DNA of 64,000 nucleotides from Streptomyces avermitilis MA-4680 = NBRC 14893 (GTDB taxonomy: Bacteria > Actinomycetota > Actinomycetes > Streptomycetales > Streptomycetaceae): the NCBI RefSeq assembly GCF_000009765.2, contig NC_003155.5, positions 8,804,001-8,868,000 on the forward strand. The letters run 5' to 3'. Shown one piece after another: positions 1-8,221 of the stretch; positions within the stretch are counted from its first letter, which is position 1; every line of letters begins with the position of its first letter. The notes under the pieces were generated by a model that saw nothing but the letters and a program-made list of their open reading frames with translations, was not told the DNA's origin and made no database searches. The position numbers and the translations under genes were made by a program.

Positions 1-1929
1 CGCGCCCACACCACCATGGCCGGCTTCGCGATGTGCCCCGACTGCGCCCGGGAGTACGCCGATCCGGCCGACCGCCGCTTCCACGCCCAGCCGGTCGCCT
101 GCCCCGCCTGCGGTCCGAGCCTGCGTCTGCTCGTTGGCCGGCAGCCGCTCGACGGACGGCCGCAGAGCGTCGCCGGGGCGGACCCGGTCACCGAGGCCCG
201 CACGCTTCTGGCGCGCGGCGCGATCCTCGCGGTGAAGGGACTGGGCGGCTACCACCTGGCCTGCGACGCCTCGGACCCCGCAGCCGTCGCCCTGCTGCGC
301 CGCCGTAAGGCCCGCGGGGACAAACCGTTCGCCGTCATGGCCAGGAGCGCGGACGACATCGAGCACCTCGTCCGGCTCGGTCCCGAGGAGCGAAGCCTGC
401 TGGAGGGCGGCACCAGGCCCGTCGTGCTGCTGCGTCGGCGTACGGACCCCTCGTACCCGGCAGGAGCACCGCGGCCGGCCGAGGCCGTCGCGCCCGGCAG
501 CCCCGACCTCGGCGTGATGCTCCCGTACACGCCCCTGCACCATCTGCTGCTCGGTCTGCCCGGCGACGCCGAAGGGCCCCGGCTGCTCGTCATGACCAGC
601 GGCAATGTGGCCGGTGAGCCGATCGTCACCGACGACGCGGAGGCACTGGAGCGGCTGGCGCCGCTGGCCGATGCCTGGCTCACCCACGACCGGCCGATCC
701 AGGTGCCGTGCGACGACTCCGTGGTCCGCGTCAGTGACGGAAAGCCGCTGATGATCCGCCGAGCCCGCGGCTACGCCCCGCTGCCGGTGCCCCTCCCGCT
801 GTCCGTCCGGCCGGCCCTCGCCGTCGGCGGGGACCTCAAGAACGCGTTTTGTCTCGGGGAGGACCGGCGGGCCTGGCTGTCCGCGCACATCGGCGACATG
901 GACGACCTCGGCACCCAGCGAGCCTTCGGGCGCGCCACGGCGCAACTGGAGTCCGTCACCGGCGTGCGGCCCAGCATGCTGGTGGCCGACCGGCACCCCG
1001 GCTACCGCTCCGCCCGATGGGCCGACCGGAACGCGGCCGGGCGGCCCGTCGTACGCGTCCAGCACCATCACGCCCACGTGGCCGCCGCGATGGCCGAACA
1101 CGGGCTGGAGGGCACCCGGCCGGTGATCGGAGTGGCCTTCGACGGCACGGGCCACGGCGACGACGGCGCCGTGTGGGGCGGGGAGATCCTGCTCGCGGAC
1201 TACGACGGTTTCACCCGGTTCGGGCACCTCAGGTACGTCCCGCTGCCCGGTGGTGACGCCGCCGTGCGCCGGCCGTACCGCATGGCGCTGGCCCATCTGC
1301 GCGCCGCCGGGATCGGCTGGTCGGACGACCTCGCCTGTGTGGCCGCCTGCCCGCCCGACGAACGCCGCGTGCTGGAACGCCAACTGGAGCGAGACCTGAA
1401 CTGTGTCCCCACCTCCAGCATGGGCCGGCTCTTCGACGCCGTGTCCTCGCTCGCGGGCGTGTGTCACCGGGCCGGGTACGAGGCCCAGGCCGCCGTCGAG
1501 CTGGAGGCCGCCGCGCTGAACGCGCCCGTCGAGGACGTCACCGCCTACGCGTTCGCCCTCCGGGCGTCGGAGCCGGACGGGGGCGGCGCGGTACGGGCCG
1601 ACCCGGCACCCGTCCTCGCGGCGATCGTCGGTGACCTGCGAGCGGGCACCGAACCGGCTCTGGTCGCGGCCCGCTTCCACCGGGCCGTCACCGGTCTCGT
1701 GCACCGGATCTGTGTGCGGGCCCGCGAGCGTCACGGGCTGGACACGGTGGCCCTGACCGGAGGCGTGTTCGCCAACACCCTGCTCTCCTCGGCCTGCGCC
1801 ACGGCCCTGCGCGAGGACGGCTTCACGGTGCTGCGGCACCACCTGGTCCCGCCGGGCGACGGCGGTCTGGCGCTCGGCCAGCTCATGGTGGCCGCCCGTG
1901 ACACGGCCCGGACCGCGACCACCGGCTGA
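1..1929 (+). CDS. hypF: Carbamoyltransferase HypF, 5'-truncated by window edge
   Basis: HypF turns carbamoyl phosphate and ATP into the thiocarboxamide on HypE that becomes the CN ligands of [NiFe]-hydrogenase. The frame is open from base 1 and the first in-frame ATG (16) sits inside a conserved zinc-finger region, so the acylphosphatase domain and first zinc finger lie upstream of the window. Visible in order: a second zinc finger (MCPDC, then CPACGP), a YrdC/Sua5-like domain with VKGLGGYHLACDA and KPFAVMA, and a Kae1-like domain with the metal-binding HHHAHVAAAM and GVAFDGTGHGDDG. About 640 residues are present of a usual 750-800. It is followed 60 bp later by hypC on the same strand, with hypD and hypE overlapping behind, so it is part of a hyp maturation operon. 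The hydrogenase structural genes are expected upstream. Confidence 0.95.
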   Translation, partial: RAHTTMAGFAMCPDCAREYADPADRRFHAQPVACPACGPSLRLLVGRQPLDGRPQSVAGADPVTEARTLLARGAILAVKGLGGYHLACDASDPAAVALLRRRKARGDKPFAVMARSADDIEHLVRLGPEERSLLEGGTRPVVLLRRRTDPSYPAGAPRPAEAVAPGSPDLGVMLPYTPLHHLLLGLPGDAEGPRLLVMTSGNVAGEPIVTDDAEALERLAPLADAWLTHDRPIQVPCDDSVVRVSDGKPLMIRRARGYAPLPVPLPLSVRPALAVGGDLKNAFCLGEDRRAWLSAHIGDMDDLGTQRAFGRATAQLESVTGVRPSMLVADRHPGYRSARWADRNAAGRPVVRVQHHHAHVAAAMAEHGLEGTRPVIGVAFDGTGHGDDGAVWGGEILLADYDGFTRFGHLRYVPLPGGDAAVRRPYRMALAHLRAAGIGWSDDLACVAACPPDERRVLERQLERDLNCVPTSSMGRLFDAVSSLAGVCHRAGYEAQAAVELEAAALNAPVEDVTAYAFALRASEPDGGGAVRADPAPVLAAIVGDLRAGTEPALVAARFHRAVTGLVHRICVRARERHGLDTVALTGGVFANTLLSSACATALREDGFTVLRHHLVPPGDGGLALGQLMVAARDTARTATTG

Positions 1930-1989
1930 GGACTGTCCCGGCAGCACCGGGCGACGCGCGACCCACAGCAAGACAGCAAGGAGAGGCCC

Positions 1990-2310
1990 ATGTGCCTGGC
2001 GGTACCCGGCAGAGTGCTGGACATCGAGGAACGTGACGGCACCCGAATGGCCACCGTCGACTTCGGCGGTGTGGTCAAGGAGGTGTGCCTGGAGTACCTG
2101 CCCGACCTCCAGGTCGGCGAGTACGCCATCGTCCACGTCGGGTTCGCACTGCAACGCCTGGACGAGGAATCGGCGAAGCAGACGCTCGAACTCTTCGCCC
2201 AGCTCGGCATGTTGCAGGAGGAGTTCGGCGACCCCTGGGAACAGGCGGCGGAAGCGGGCGGGGCCACCCCGCCCGTGGGCGACGCCGTCATCGAGGAGGT
2301 GCGGAAGTGA
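1990..2310 (+). CDS. hypC: Hydrogenase maturation chaperone HypC
   Basis: HypC (106 aa) is the small chaperone that binds HypD and carries the Fe(CN)2CO unit to the hydrogenase large subunit. It begins MCLAVPGRVLDI, with the essential Cys at position 2, and contains HVGFALQRLDEE, the typical HypC/HupF signature. The length is slightly above the usual 75-100 aa because of a variable acidic tail. The start is supported by AGGAG about 10 bases upstream. Its stop overlaps the GTG of hypD, implying translational coupling. Confidence 0.96.
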   Translation: MCLAVPGRVLDIEERDGTRMATVDFGGVVKEVCLEYLPDLQVGEYAIVHVGFALQRLDEESAKQTLELFAQLGMLQEEFGDPWEQAAEAGGATPPVGDAVIEEVRK

Positions 2311-3431
2311 AGTACATCGACGAATTCCAGGACCCGGAACTGGCGCGCCGGCTCCTCGACGACATCCACTCCACGGTGACCAGGCCGTGGGCCCTGATGG
2401 AGGTCTGCGGAGGTCAGACGCACACCATCATCCGGCACGGCATCGACCAACTCCTCCCGGAACAGGTCGAGTTGATCCACGGCCCGGGCTGTCCCGTGTG
2501 CGTGACCCCGCTGGAGGTCATCGACAAGGCTCTGGAGATCGCCTCCCGGCCGGAGGTGATCTTCTGCTCCTTCGGTGACATGCTCCGTGTGCCCGGCACC
2601 GGTCGCGACCTGTTCCAGGTACGCAGCGAAGGCGGCGATGTACGCGTCGTCTACTCGCCGCTCGACGCCCTGCGGATCGCGCGGCAGAACCCGGACCGCG
2701 AGGTGGTGTTCTTCGGCATCGGCTTCGAGACGACGGCACCCCCCAACGCCATGACGGTCCATCAGGCCCGTCGGCTCGGCATCCCGAACTTCAGCCTGCT
2801 GGTGTCCCACGTCCGGGTGCCGCCCGCCATCGAGGCGATCATGTCGGCGCCGAACTGCCGCGTCCAGGCCTTCCTCGCGGCCGGGCACGTGTGCAGCGTG
2901 ATGGGCGTGGGGGAGTACCCGGAACTGGCCGAACGCTTCCGCGTCCCGATCGTCGTGACCGGGTTCGAGCCACTGGACATCCTCGAAGGCGTACGCCGCA
3001 CCGTTCTCCAGCTGGAACGGGGTGAGCACACCGTCGACAACGCGTACGCCCGTGCCGTCCGCCCGGAGGGCAACCCGGCCGCGCAGGCCATGCTCGAGGA
3101 TGTCTTCGAGGTCACCGACCGGGCCTGGCGAGGCATCGGTGTGATCCCCGACAGCGGCTGGCGGCTGTCACCCAAGTACCGCGACCACGACGCCGAGTAC
3201 CGCTTCTCGGTCGACGGGATCCAGACGCGCGAACCGGCCGAATGCCGCAGCGGCGAGGTTCTGCAGGGAATGCTGAAGCCGCACGAGTGCGAGGCCTTCG
3301 GCACCGTCTGCACACCCCGTACCCCCCTGGGAGCCACCATGGTCTCCAGCGAGGGCGCCTGCGCCGCGTACTACCTCTACCGGCGACTGGACATCACCAC
3401 CGCCGCCCGGGAGGCGAGCCCCGTTGTCTGA
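2307..3431 (+). CDS. hypD: Hydrogenase formation protein HypD
   Basis: HypD (374 aa) is the iron-sulfur scaffold on which the Fe(CN)2CO cofactor is assembled with HypC. The reading frame is open further upstream, but the GTG at 2307 is chosen because it overlaps the hypC stop and gives the standard N-terminus VKYIDEFQDPEL. Family hallmarks are EVCGGQTH (Cys34), HGPGCPVCVTP (Cys62, Cys65), GFEPLDIL, and the Cys-rich C-terminal 4Fe-4S region (ECRSGE, HECEAFGTVC, SSEGACAAYY). The length matches the family. It ends overlapping the TTG start of hypE. Confidence 0.96.
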   Translation: MKYIDEFQDPELARRLLDDIHSTVTRPWALMEVCGGQTHTIIRHGIDQLLPEQVELIHGPGCPVCVTPLEVIDKALEIASRPEVIFCSFGDMLRVPGTGRDLFQVRSEGGDVRVVYSPLDALRIARQNPDREVVFFGIGFETTAPPNAMTVHQARRLGIPNFSLLVSHVRVPPAIEAIMSAPNCRVQAFLAAGHVCSVMGVGEYPELAERFRVPIVVTGFEPLDILEGVRRTVLQLERGEHTVDNAYARAVRPEGNPAAQAMLEDVFEVTDRAWRGIGVIPDSGWRLSPKYRDHDAEYRFSVDGIQTREPAECRSGEVLQGMLKPHECEAFGTVCTPRTPLGATMVSSEGACAAYYLYRRLDITTAAREASPVV

Positions 3432-4500
3432 GACCACCGATCTCCGCGGGCCGGCGACCCTCGAGGCCTGGACCTGTCCCGCCCCGCTGCGTGACCGGCC
3501 GCGCGTCGTCATGGGCCACGGCGGAGGCGGGGCACTCTCCGCCGAGCTGGTCCAGCACGTCTTCGCCCCCGCCTTCGGGGGAGAGGTGCTCGCCCAGATG
3601 GGTGACGCCGCCGCTCTCTCGCTGGGCGGTGTCCGGCTGGCGTTCTCCACCGACTCCTTCGTGGTGCGGCCGCTGTTCTTCCCCGGCGGCAGCATCGGCG
3701 ATCTCGCCGTCAACGGCACCGTCAACGACCTCGCCATGAGCGGCGCCCGCGCCGCCTACCTCTCCTGCGGATTCATCCTGGAGGAGGGCGTCGAAGTGGA
3801 GGTGGTCGCCCGGGTGGCCGAGGCGCTGGGGGCGGCGGCGCGCACCGCCGGCGTCGAGGTGGCGACCGGCGACACCAAGGTGGTGGAGGCAGGACACGGC
3901 GACGGGATCTTCATCAACACGGCGGGCATCGGCCTCATCCCGGCGGGCGTCGATCTGCGTCCGCAGCGGGTCGTCCCCGGCGACGTCGTCATCGTCAGCG
4001 GTGCCATCGGCGTACACGGTGTGGCGATCATGAGCGTCCGCGAAGGCCTGGAATTCGGTGTGGAGATCGAAAGCGACTGCGCGGCGCTCGGCGGCCTGGT
4101 CGACGCCATGCTCGCCGTCACCCCGGATCTGCATGTGCTGCGCGATCCCACGCGAGGGGGGCTGGCGGCCGCGCTGAACGAGATCGCGGCGGCCTCCGGC
4201 GCGGGGGTGGTCGTCCGGGAGCGCGACGTCCCGGTTCCGCCGGCCGTGGCCAACGCCTGCGCCATTCTGGGCCTGGACCCCCTGTACGTCGCCAATGAGG
4301 GCAAGCTGGTGGCCTTCGTGCCGCGCGAGCACGCCGACGCGGTCCTGGGCGCGATGCGGGCCCACCCGCTGGGTGCCGACGCCAGGATCATCGGCGAGGC
4401 GGTGGAGGCCCACCCAGGGATGGTGGTGGCCCGGACGGGACTGGGCGGCACCAGGGTCGTCGACCTGCCGATCGGCGAGCAGTTGCCGCGGATCTGCTGA
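3424..4500 (+). CDS. hypE: Carbamoyl dehydratase HypE
   Basis: HypE (358 aa) takes the carbamoyl group from HypF onto its C-terminal cysteine and dehydrates it with ATP to thiocyanate, the CN donor for the hydrogenase iron. The AIRS-synthase-like fold is recognisable from MGHGGGGALS, DSFVV, NGTVNDLAMSGA, GDTKVVEAGHGDG and RDPTRGGLAAALNE. The protein ends PRIC, so the terminal modified Cys is intact. The TTG start overlaps the hypD stop by 8 bases. It is the last gene of the hyp operon in this window and is followed by a convergent small gene. Confidence 0.96.
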   Translation: MSETTDLRGPATLEAWTCPAPLRDRPRVVMGHGGGGALSAELVQHVFAPAFGGEVLAQMGDAAALSLGGVRLAFSTDSFVVRPLFFPGGSIGDLAVNGTVNDLAMSGARAAYLSCGFILEEGVEVEVVARVAEALGAAARTAGVEVATGDTKVVEAGHGDGIFINTAGIGLIPAGVDLRPQRVVPGDVVIVSGAIGVHGVAIMSVREGLEFGVEIESDCAALGGLVDAMLAVTPDLHVLRDPTRGGLAAALNEIAAASGAGVVVRERDVPVPPAVANACAILGLDPLYVANEGKLVAFVPREHADAVLGAMRAHPLGADARIIGEAVEAHPGMVVARTGLGGTRVVDLPIGEQLPRIC

Positions 4501-4562
4501 GACGCGGCTCCGCCCGGCGAGGAGAGGACCGGGACGGCCGGGGTGGCGCCGAGCGGGCGGCG

Positions 4563-4949
4563 CTAACCCGGCCGATGCCTGGACGGCGGGTCCTTGGGGT
4601 CCACACCGGTGTAGGAGGAAGCGTCCTTGCTGCCGCTGGGCCGCTGGGAGCGACCCCTGCGGCCGGTGTCCTGCCTGCCCTCTTCGGACTCCTCGGCGTA
4701 CTCCTCGCCGCGCGCGCTGCCGCTCTTCGCGGTCTCACCGGGAACGGACTTCGTCTCCTCCGCGGACTTCGTCCGGCCCCGGCCCCTGTCGCCGGCGTGT
4801 TCGGCTGGGTGGAAGGAGCGGTGAGCGCTCGGGTTGTCCTGCTGACGGGTCTCATCCACATCAGGTGACCAGCCGTGCTGCCCGGTACCCCGGTGACGAC
4901 TCGGGCCCTCCCCGTGCGACGGCTCGGACGAATGTGATTTCTTCGGCAT
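4563..4949 (-). CDS. Small hydrophilic protein of unknown function
   Basis: This 128-aa product is extremely polar (Ser, Glu, Lys, Arg, Gly, Pro), begins MPKKSHSSEPSHGEGPSR, and has no membrane segment or recognised domain. It looks intrinsically disordered. Similar short disordered proteins are common in Streptomyces, but I cannot assign a function. It converges on hypE with 62 bp between the stops. No strong ribosome binding site is seen. An ATGTGA-N8-TCACAT inverted repeat lies about 70 bp upstream of its start. Confidence 0.6.
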   Translation of the reverse strand: MPKKSHSSEPSHGEGPSRHRGTGQHGWSPDVDETRQQDNPSAHRSFHPAEHAGDRGRGRTKSAEETKSVPGETAKSGSARGEEYAEESEEGRQDTGRRGRSQRPSGSKDASSYTGVDPKDPPSRHRPG

Positions 4950-5364
4950 GGGCCGACCTGCCTGTTCAGTGTGGGAGCGCCGGCTGCGCGTCTCCGCGAT
5001 GGGGAAATTCTCCCACTATGTGATGCATTGGTCACATTGTTGTCCGGTGCGGACGGGTTCCGGACAGGCCGGGATCGGTTCCGGATTCCGGTTCCGTTTC
5101 GGGTTCGACGGTGCCTCGTCCGGCGCGGGCGGCGCGGTCACCCGCGCGCGGGCATGTGTCGCCGGCCGGCCCTGGGGTACTCGCGGCGCCGGCGGAAGAC
5201 AGGGATGACCGGTAGGCCGGTACCCCGACGGCGCAGGAAAGCTTGGTACCCCCGTGCTCTCCCGGGGCGGGGGCACCAGCCTGCGGCGCGGCGGTGGACA
5301 CCGGTGTACGGTGTCCACCGCCGCGCCGGATGCCAGGGCCTCAGCCCCGGCGTCGCTACGGGGT
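4950..5364. other. Non-coding interval with inverted repeats
   Basis: No convincing gene is seen in these 415 bases. The interval holds the upstream region of the small gene ending at 4949 (including ATGTGA at 5018-5023 and TCACAT at 5032-5037) and the 3' flank of the minus-strand gene stopping at 5365, including a perfect 18-bp hairpin at 5285-5327. Confidence 0.6.
5285..5327 (-). terminator. Perfect 18-bp stem-loop, probable terminator
   Basis: Positions 5285-5302 and 5310-5327 are perfect reverse complements (GGCGCGGCGGTGGACACC on the plus strand) separated by a 7-base loop. It begins 37 bases past the stop of the minus-strand DUF6479 gene. There is no U-tract, but Streptomyces terminators often lack one. 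The stem is unusually long and perfect. Confidence 0.6.
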
Positions 5365-5733
5365 TCACGACCTCCCGGGGCCGCCGCTGCCGAACGAACC
5401 GCCGGCGCCCTCGTCCCAGCGTGGCCGCTGCTGGTTCTCGCTCGGTTTGCTTCCGGACGCGTGGAGGTCGTGCGGGGTGAGCCGTTCGCTCTCGTTCGCC
5501 GCCCTGGGGACCTCGTCGGGCTCCCGCCTCTGTCGCGTCTCGTGAACCGGCCCGGACTCCGGCAGCGTGGGCTGCTCCTCGCGTCGGGGCGGTCCCGGCT
5601 CGCGGCGGCGCACCTTGGTGCCGAAGCGCACCGCCCACACCAACGCGCCGACGATGACCAGACCGCCGACGAAGGCGGCGAACATTCCGAAAGCGGCATT
5701 CGAAGCAATTGCCTCATAGTGGGTCGTGTTCAT
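5365..5733 (-). CDS. DUF6479-type small membrane-anchored protein
   Basis: A 122-aa protein with a short N-terminus (MNTTHYEAIASNAAFGM), one hydrophobic transmembrane segment at about residues 16-36 and a basic stop-transfer (RFGTKVRRREP). A long polar, Gly/Ser/Arg-rich cytoplasmic tail follows. This layout matches the DUF6479 proteins common in Streptomyces, whose function is unknown. The frame stays open for 750 more bases upstream, but ATG 5733 is preferred because the protein before it looks like antisense translation of the next gene. It is divergently arranged from the DUF5709 gene. Confidence 0.7.
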   Translation of the reverse strand: MNTTHYEAIASNAAFGMFAAFVGGLVIVGALVWAVRFGTKVRRREPGPPRREEQPTLPESGPVHETRQRREPDEVPRAANESERLTPHDLHASGSKPSENQQRPRWDEGAGGSFGSGGPGRS

Positions 5734-5991
5734 TTCTGTCGAGTACCCCGGACCTCGGCGGCGATACCCCACAGCCCTCCGATGGTGGACAGGCGCACGC
5801 GAGCGGTCCGGTGCGCGGGCTCCGGGACGGCGGCTCCGGCACGGACGGTGATCGTGCGGGTTCGCACAGCGCGCGTCCTCGTCGGCGCCGGGTTTTTTCA
5901 CGATGTCCCTGAAGTGCGCGAACGTGTGGACGGGCTCAGCCTGGACAGGCGGGCCGCACGGCATCCAGTCATCCCGAAAGGCAGCGAACAG

Positions 5992-6519
5992 ATGGGCAGC
6001 CAGAACGGCGACGACCTCATGGGCGACGAGGTGTACCAGCCCGAGGGCCCCGAGGACCGGGAGGACGAGGGCATCCTCGACCCGGAGGACACCCTCGGCG
6101 ACCGCGGATCGGACCCGTACGACGAGGGATGGTCGCCGCCCGAGCGTCCGCTCGGCGTCGAGCACGAGGGCACGACCGCGCGCGAGCAGCGGGAGGGCGA
6201 GAGCCTGGACCACAGGCTGGCCGAGGAGCGGCCCGATCCTGCGCTGGAGGAGTTCGGGGATCCCGCGGACGCCGACGATCCGGGTGACCTGCGCGACGGC
6301 GAGGGAGAGCCCCTCGACGACGAGGTCGGCGACGAGCCGGCGGGCCGTCTCGTCGCCCTCGACGAGGGTGTACGCGAGGAGGCGGAGAAGGACCTGCTCG
6401 CCGAGGACGACGCGGAGAAGGATCTGCTCGCCGAGGACGTCGGCATCGACGGCGGCGCGGCTTCCGCGGAGGAGGCGGCCGTCCACCGCGTCCCCGACGA
6501 GGACGACTATCCGCTGTAG
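5992..6519 (+). CDS. DUF5709 family acidic protein
   Basis: A 175-aa very acidic protein with motifs GDEVYQPEG, LDPEDTLGD and YDEGWSPPERPLGVE, characteristic of the actinobacterial DUF5709 family of unknown function. Residues near 133-147 contain two copies of AEKDLLAEDD-like sequence, an internal 10-residue tandem repeat. ATG 5992 is preceded by an AAAGGC-type ribosome binding site. Upstream in-frame codons lie in the divergent control region. It stops only 29 bp before the molybdenum hydroxylase operon and may be cotranscribed with it. Confidence 0.78.
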   Translation: MGSQNGDDLMGDEVYQPEGPEDREDEGILDPEDTLGDRGSDPYDEGWSPPERPLGVEHEGTTAREQREGESLDHRLAEERPDPALEEFGDPADADDPGDLRDGEGEPLDDEVGDEPAGRLVALDEGVREEAEKDLLAEDDAEKDLLAEDVGIDGGAASAEEAAVHRVPDEDDYPL

Positions 6520-6548
6520 GGCCGGTGGCCCCTGTCCGGAGGTGTTCC

Positions 6549-7163
6549 ATGGATTCCCACACCGAGCCCGGCGTCGCGGCGCCCGACCCTCACCGCTCCG
6601 AGGTCACTCTGCGGGTCAACGGCAAGCTGTACACGCTCACCGTGGACCACCGTTCCGTCCTCCTGGACGTCCTGCGGGAAGACCTCGACCTCACCGGCGC
6701 GAAGAAGGGCTGCGACCACGGCCAGTGCGGTGCCTGCACGGTCCTCGTGGACGGCCGCCGGGTCAACAGCTGTCTGCTGCCGGCGGTCGCCCAGGACGGC
6801 CGCGACATCACCACCATCGAGGGGCTCGCCGGCACTGGTGAGGTCGTCGGCGAGGAGGGACTCGCCGGCGGCGACGGTCTCGTCGAGGGCGGCGGCGCCG
6901 GACTCCATCCGCTCCAGCGGGCCTTTCTGGAGCGGGACGCCTTCCAGTGCGGATACTGCACGCCCGGACAGATCTGCAGCGCCCTGGGCGCCCTGGCGGA
7001 GGCGGAGGCGGGCCACCCCTCCCGCGTCACCGACCCCGCCAGGCCCTCCGGGCAGCCCGTACCGCTCGGCAGGGACGAGATCCGCGAGCGGCTCAGCGGC
7101 AACCTCTGCCGCTGCGGCGCGTATACGCACATCGTCGAGGCCGTCGAGGACGTGATCCGATGA
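6549..7163 (+). CDS. Aldehyde/xanthine oxidoreductase 2Fe-2S subunit (PaoA-like)
   Basis: This 204-aa iron-sulfur subunit of a three-part molybdenum hydroxylase passes electrons from the Mo subunit to FAD. The N-terminal ferredoxin fold carries KKGCDHGQCGACTVL and NSC (first 2Fe-2S cluster). The C-terminal helical domain carries CGYCTPGQIC and NLCRCGAY (second cluster). A Gly/Glu-rich insert lies between the domains (GEVVGEEGLAGGDGLVEGGG). E. coli PaoA has a Tat signal, but none is seen here. ATG 6549 is chosen over GTG 6525 because CGGAGG lies just upstream of it. Its stop overlaps the ATG of the FAD subunit. Confidence 0.92.
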   Translation: MDSHTEPGVAAPDPHRSEVTLRVNGKLYTLTVDHRSVLLDVLREDLDLTGAKKGCDHGQCGACTVLVDGRRVNSCLLPAVAQDGRDITTIEGLAGTGEVVGEEGLAGGDGLVEGGGAGLHPLQRAFLERDAFQCGYCTPGQICSALGALAEAEAGHPSRVTDPARPSGQPVPLGRDEIRERLSGNLCRCGAYTHIVEAVEDVIR

Positions 7164-8152
7164 AGCCCTTCGCCTACGTACGTGCCGGCAGCGTCCAGGA
7201 GGCGGCCGACGCCCATGCCTCCCGGCCCGGCGCGCGCTATCTCGCCGGCGGTACCAATCTCGTCGACCTGATGAAGCTCGGCGTGGAGCAGCCGGCCGCT
7301 CTCATCGACGTCAGCCGGCTGCCGCTCGACACCGTGGAGGAACTGGCCGACGGGTCGCTGCGGATCGGCGCCACCGTCCGCAACAGCGACCTCGCCGCCC
7401 ACCCCTTGGTCCGTGACCGCCATCCGGTGCTCTCGCAGGCCCTCCTCGCCGGGGCCTCCGGGCAGTTGCGCAACGTGGCCACCACCGGCGGCAACCTGCT
7501 CCAGCGCACCCGTTGTCCTTACTTCCAGGACGTGACCAAGCCGTGCAACAAGCGGGCGCCGGGCACCGGTTGCGGCGCCCGCGACGGGGTCCACCGCGAT
7601 CACGCGGTGCTCGGCCACTCGGAGCACTGCATCGCCACGAACCCCTCCGACATGGCGGTCGCGCTCGCCGCCCTCGACGCGCGCGTGGAGCTGTACGGCG
7701 CCGACGGCGAACGCTCCGTCCCGGCAGCCGAGTTCCACCGGCTGCCCGGCGACCGCCCCGAGCGGGACACGGAGTTGCGCCCCGGCGAACTCATCACCGG
7801 TGTCGTCCTCCCCGCCGCGTCGGCCGGACTTCCCTCGCTCTACCGCAAGGCCCGCGACCGCGCCTCGTACGCCTTCGCTCTCGCCTCGGTGGCGGCGGTG
7901 CTGCAGGTGCGGGACGGCGTGGTCGAGCACGTGGGGATCACCTTCGGCGGGCTGGCCCACCGGCCCTGGCGGGCCCGGCGCGCCGAGGAGGCGCTGCTGG
8001 GTGCCGCCCCGACCCGGGCCGCGTTCGAGCACGCTGTGGATCTCGAACTCGACGCCGCCCGGCCGCTGCGCGACAACGCCTACAAGGTGGACCTGGCCCG
8101 CAATCTCGCCGTCGACGTCCTGGCCCGGCTCACACCGCCCGGCGGGGCCTGA
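7160..8152 (+). CDS. Molybdenum hydroxylase FAD-binding subunit (PaoB-like)
   Basis: A 330-aa FAD subunit that oxidises the iron-sulfur subunit and hands electrons to the final acceptor. FAD-binding signatures are YLAGGTNLVDLMK and ATTGGNLLQRTRCPYF. The stretch RCPYF, CNKRAPGTGC and HCIATNPSDMA holds a Cys cluster, as in E. coli PaoB, which binds an extra 4Fe-4S cluster in this loop. That a cluster is present here is inferred from the conserved cysteines. The C-terminal CO_deh_flav_C domain includes ASYAFALASVAAVL and GGLAHRPWRA. The start overlaps the preceding stop. Confidence 0.92.
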   Translation: MKPFAYVRAGSVQEAADAHASRPGARYLAGGTNLVDLMKLGVEQPAALIDVSRLPLDTVEELADGSLRIGATVRNSDLAAHPLVRDRHPVLSQALLAGASGQLRNVATTGGNLLQRTRCPYFQDVTKPCNKRAPGTGCGARDGVHRDHAVLGHSEHCIATNPSDMAVALAALDARVELYGADGERSVPAAEFHRLPGDRPERDTELRPGELITGVVLPAASAGLPSLYRKARDRASYAFALASVAAVLQVRDGVVEHVGITFGGLAHRPWRARRAEEALLGAAPTRAAFEHAVDLELDAARPLRDNAYKVDLARNLAVDVLARLTPPGGA

Positions 8153-8221
8153 ACCGGCGCCCCACAGGCAACCGTCCGGCACACCTCAGACACCCCTCAG
8201 GCAACCCGTCAGGAGGACCCC

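Noticed and set aside
5018..5037. ATGTGA-N8-TCACAT, resembling a Crp site
   Set aside because: The spacer does not fit either the E. coli CRP motif or the Streptomyces Crp motif, so only a plain inverted repeat is reported.
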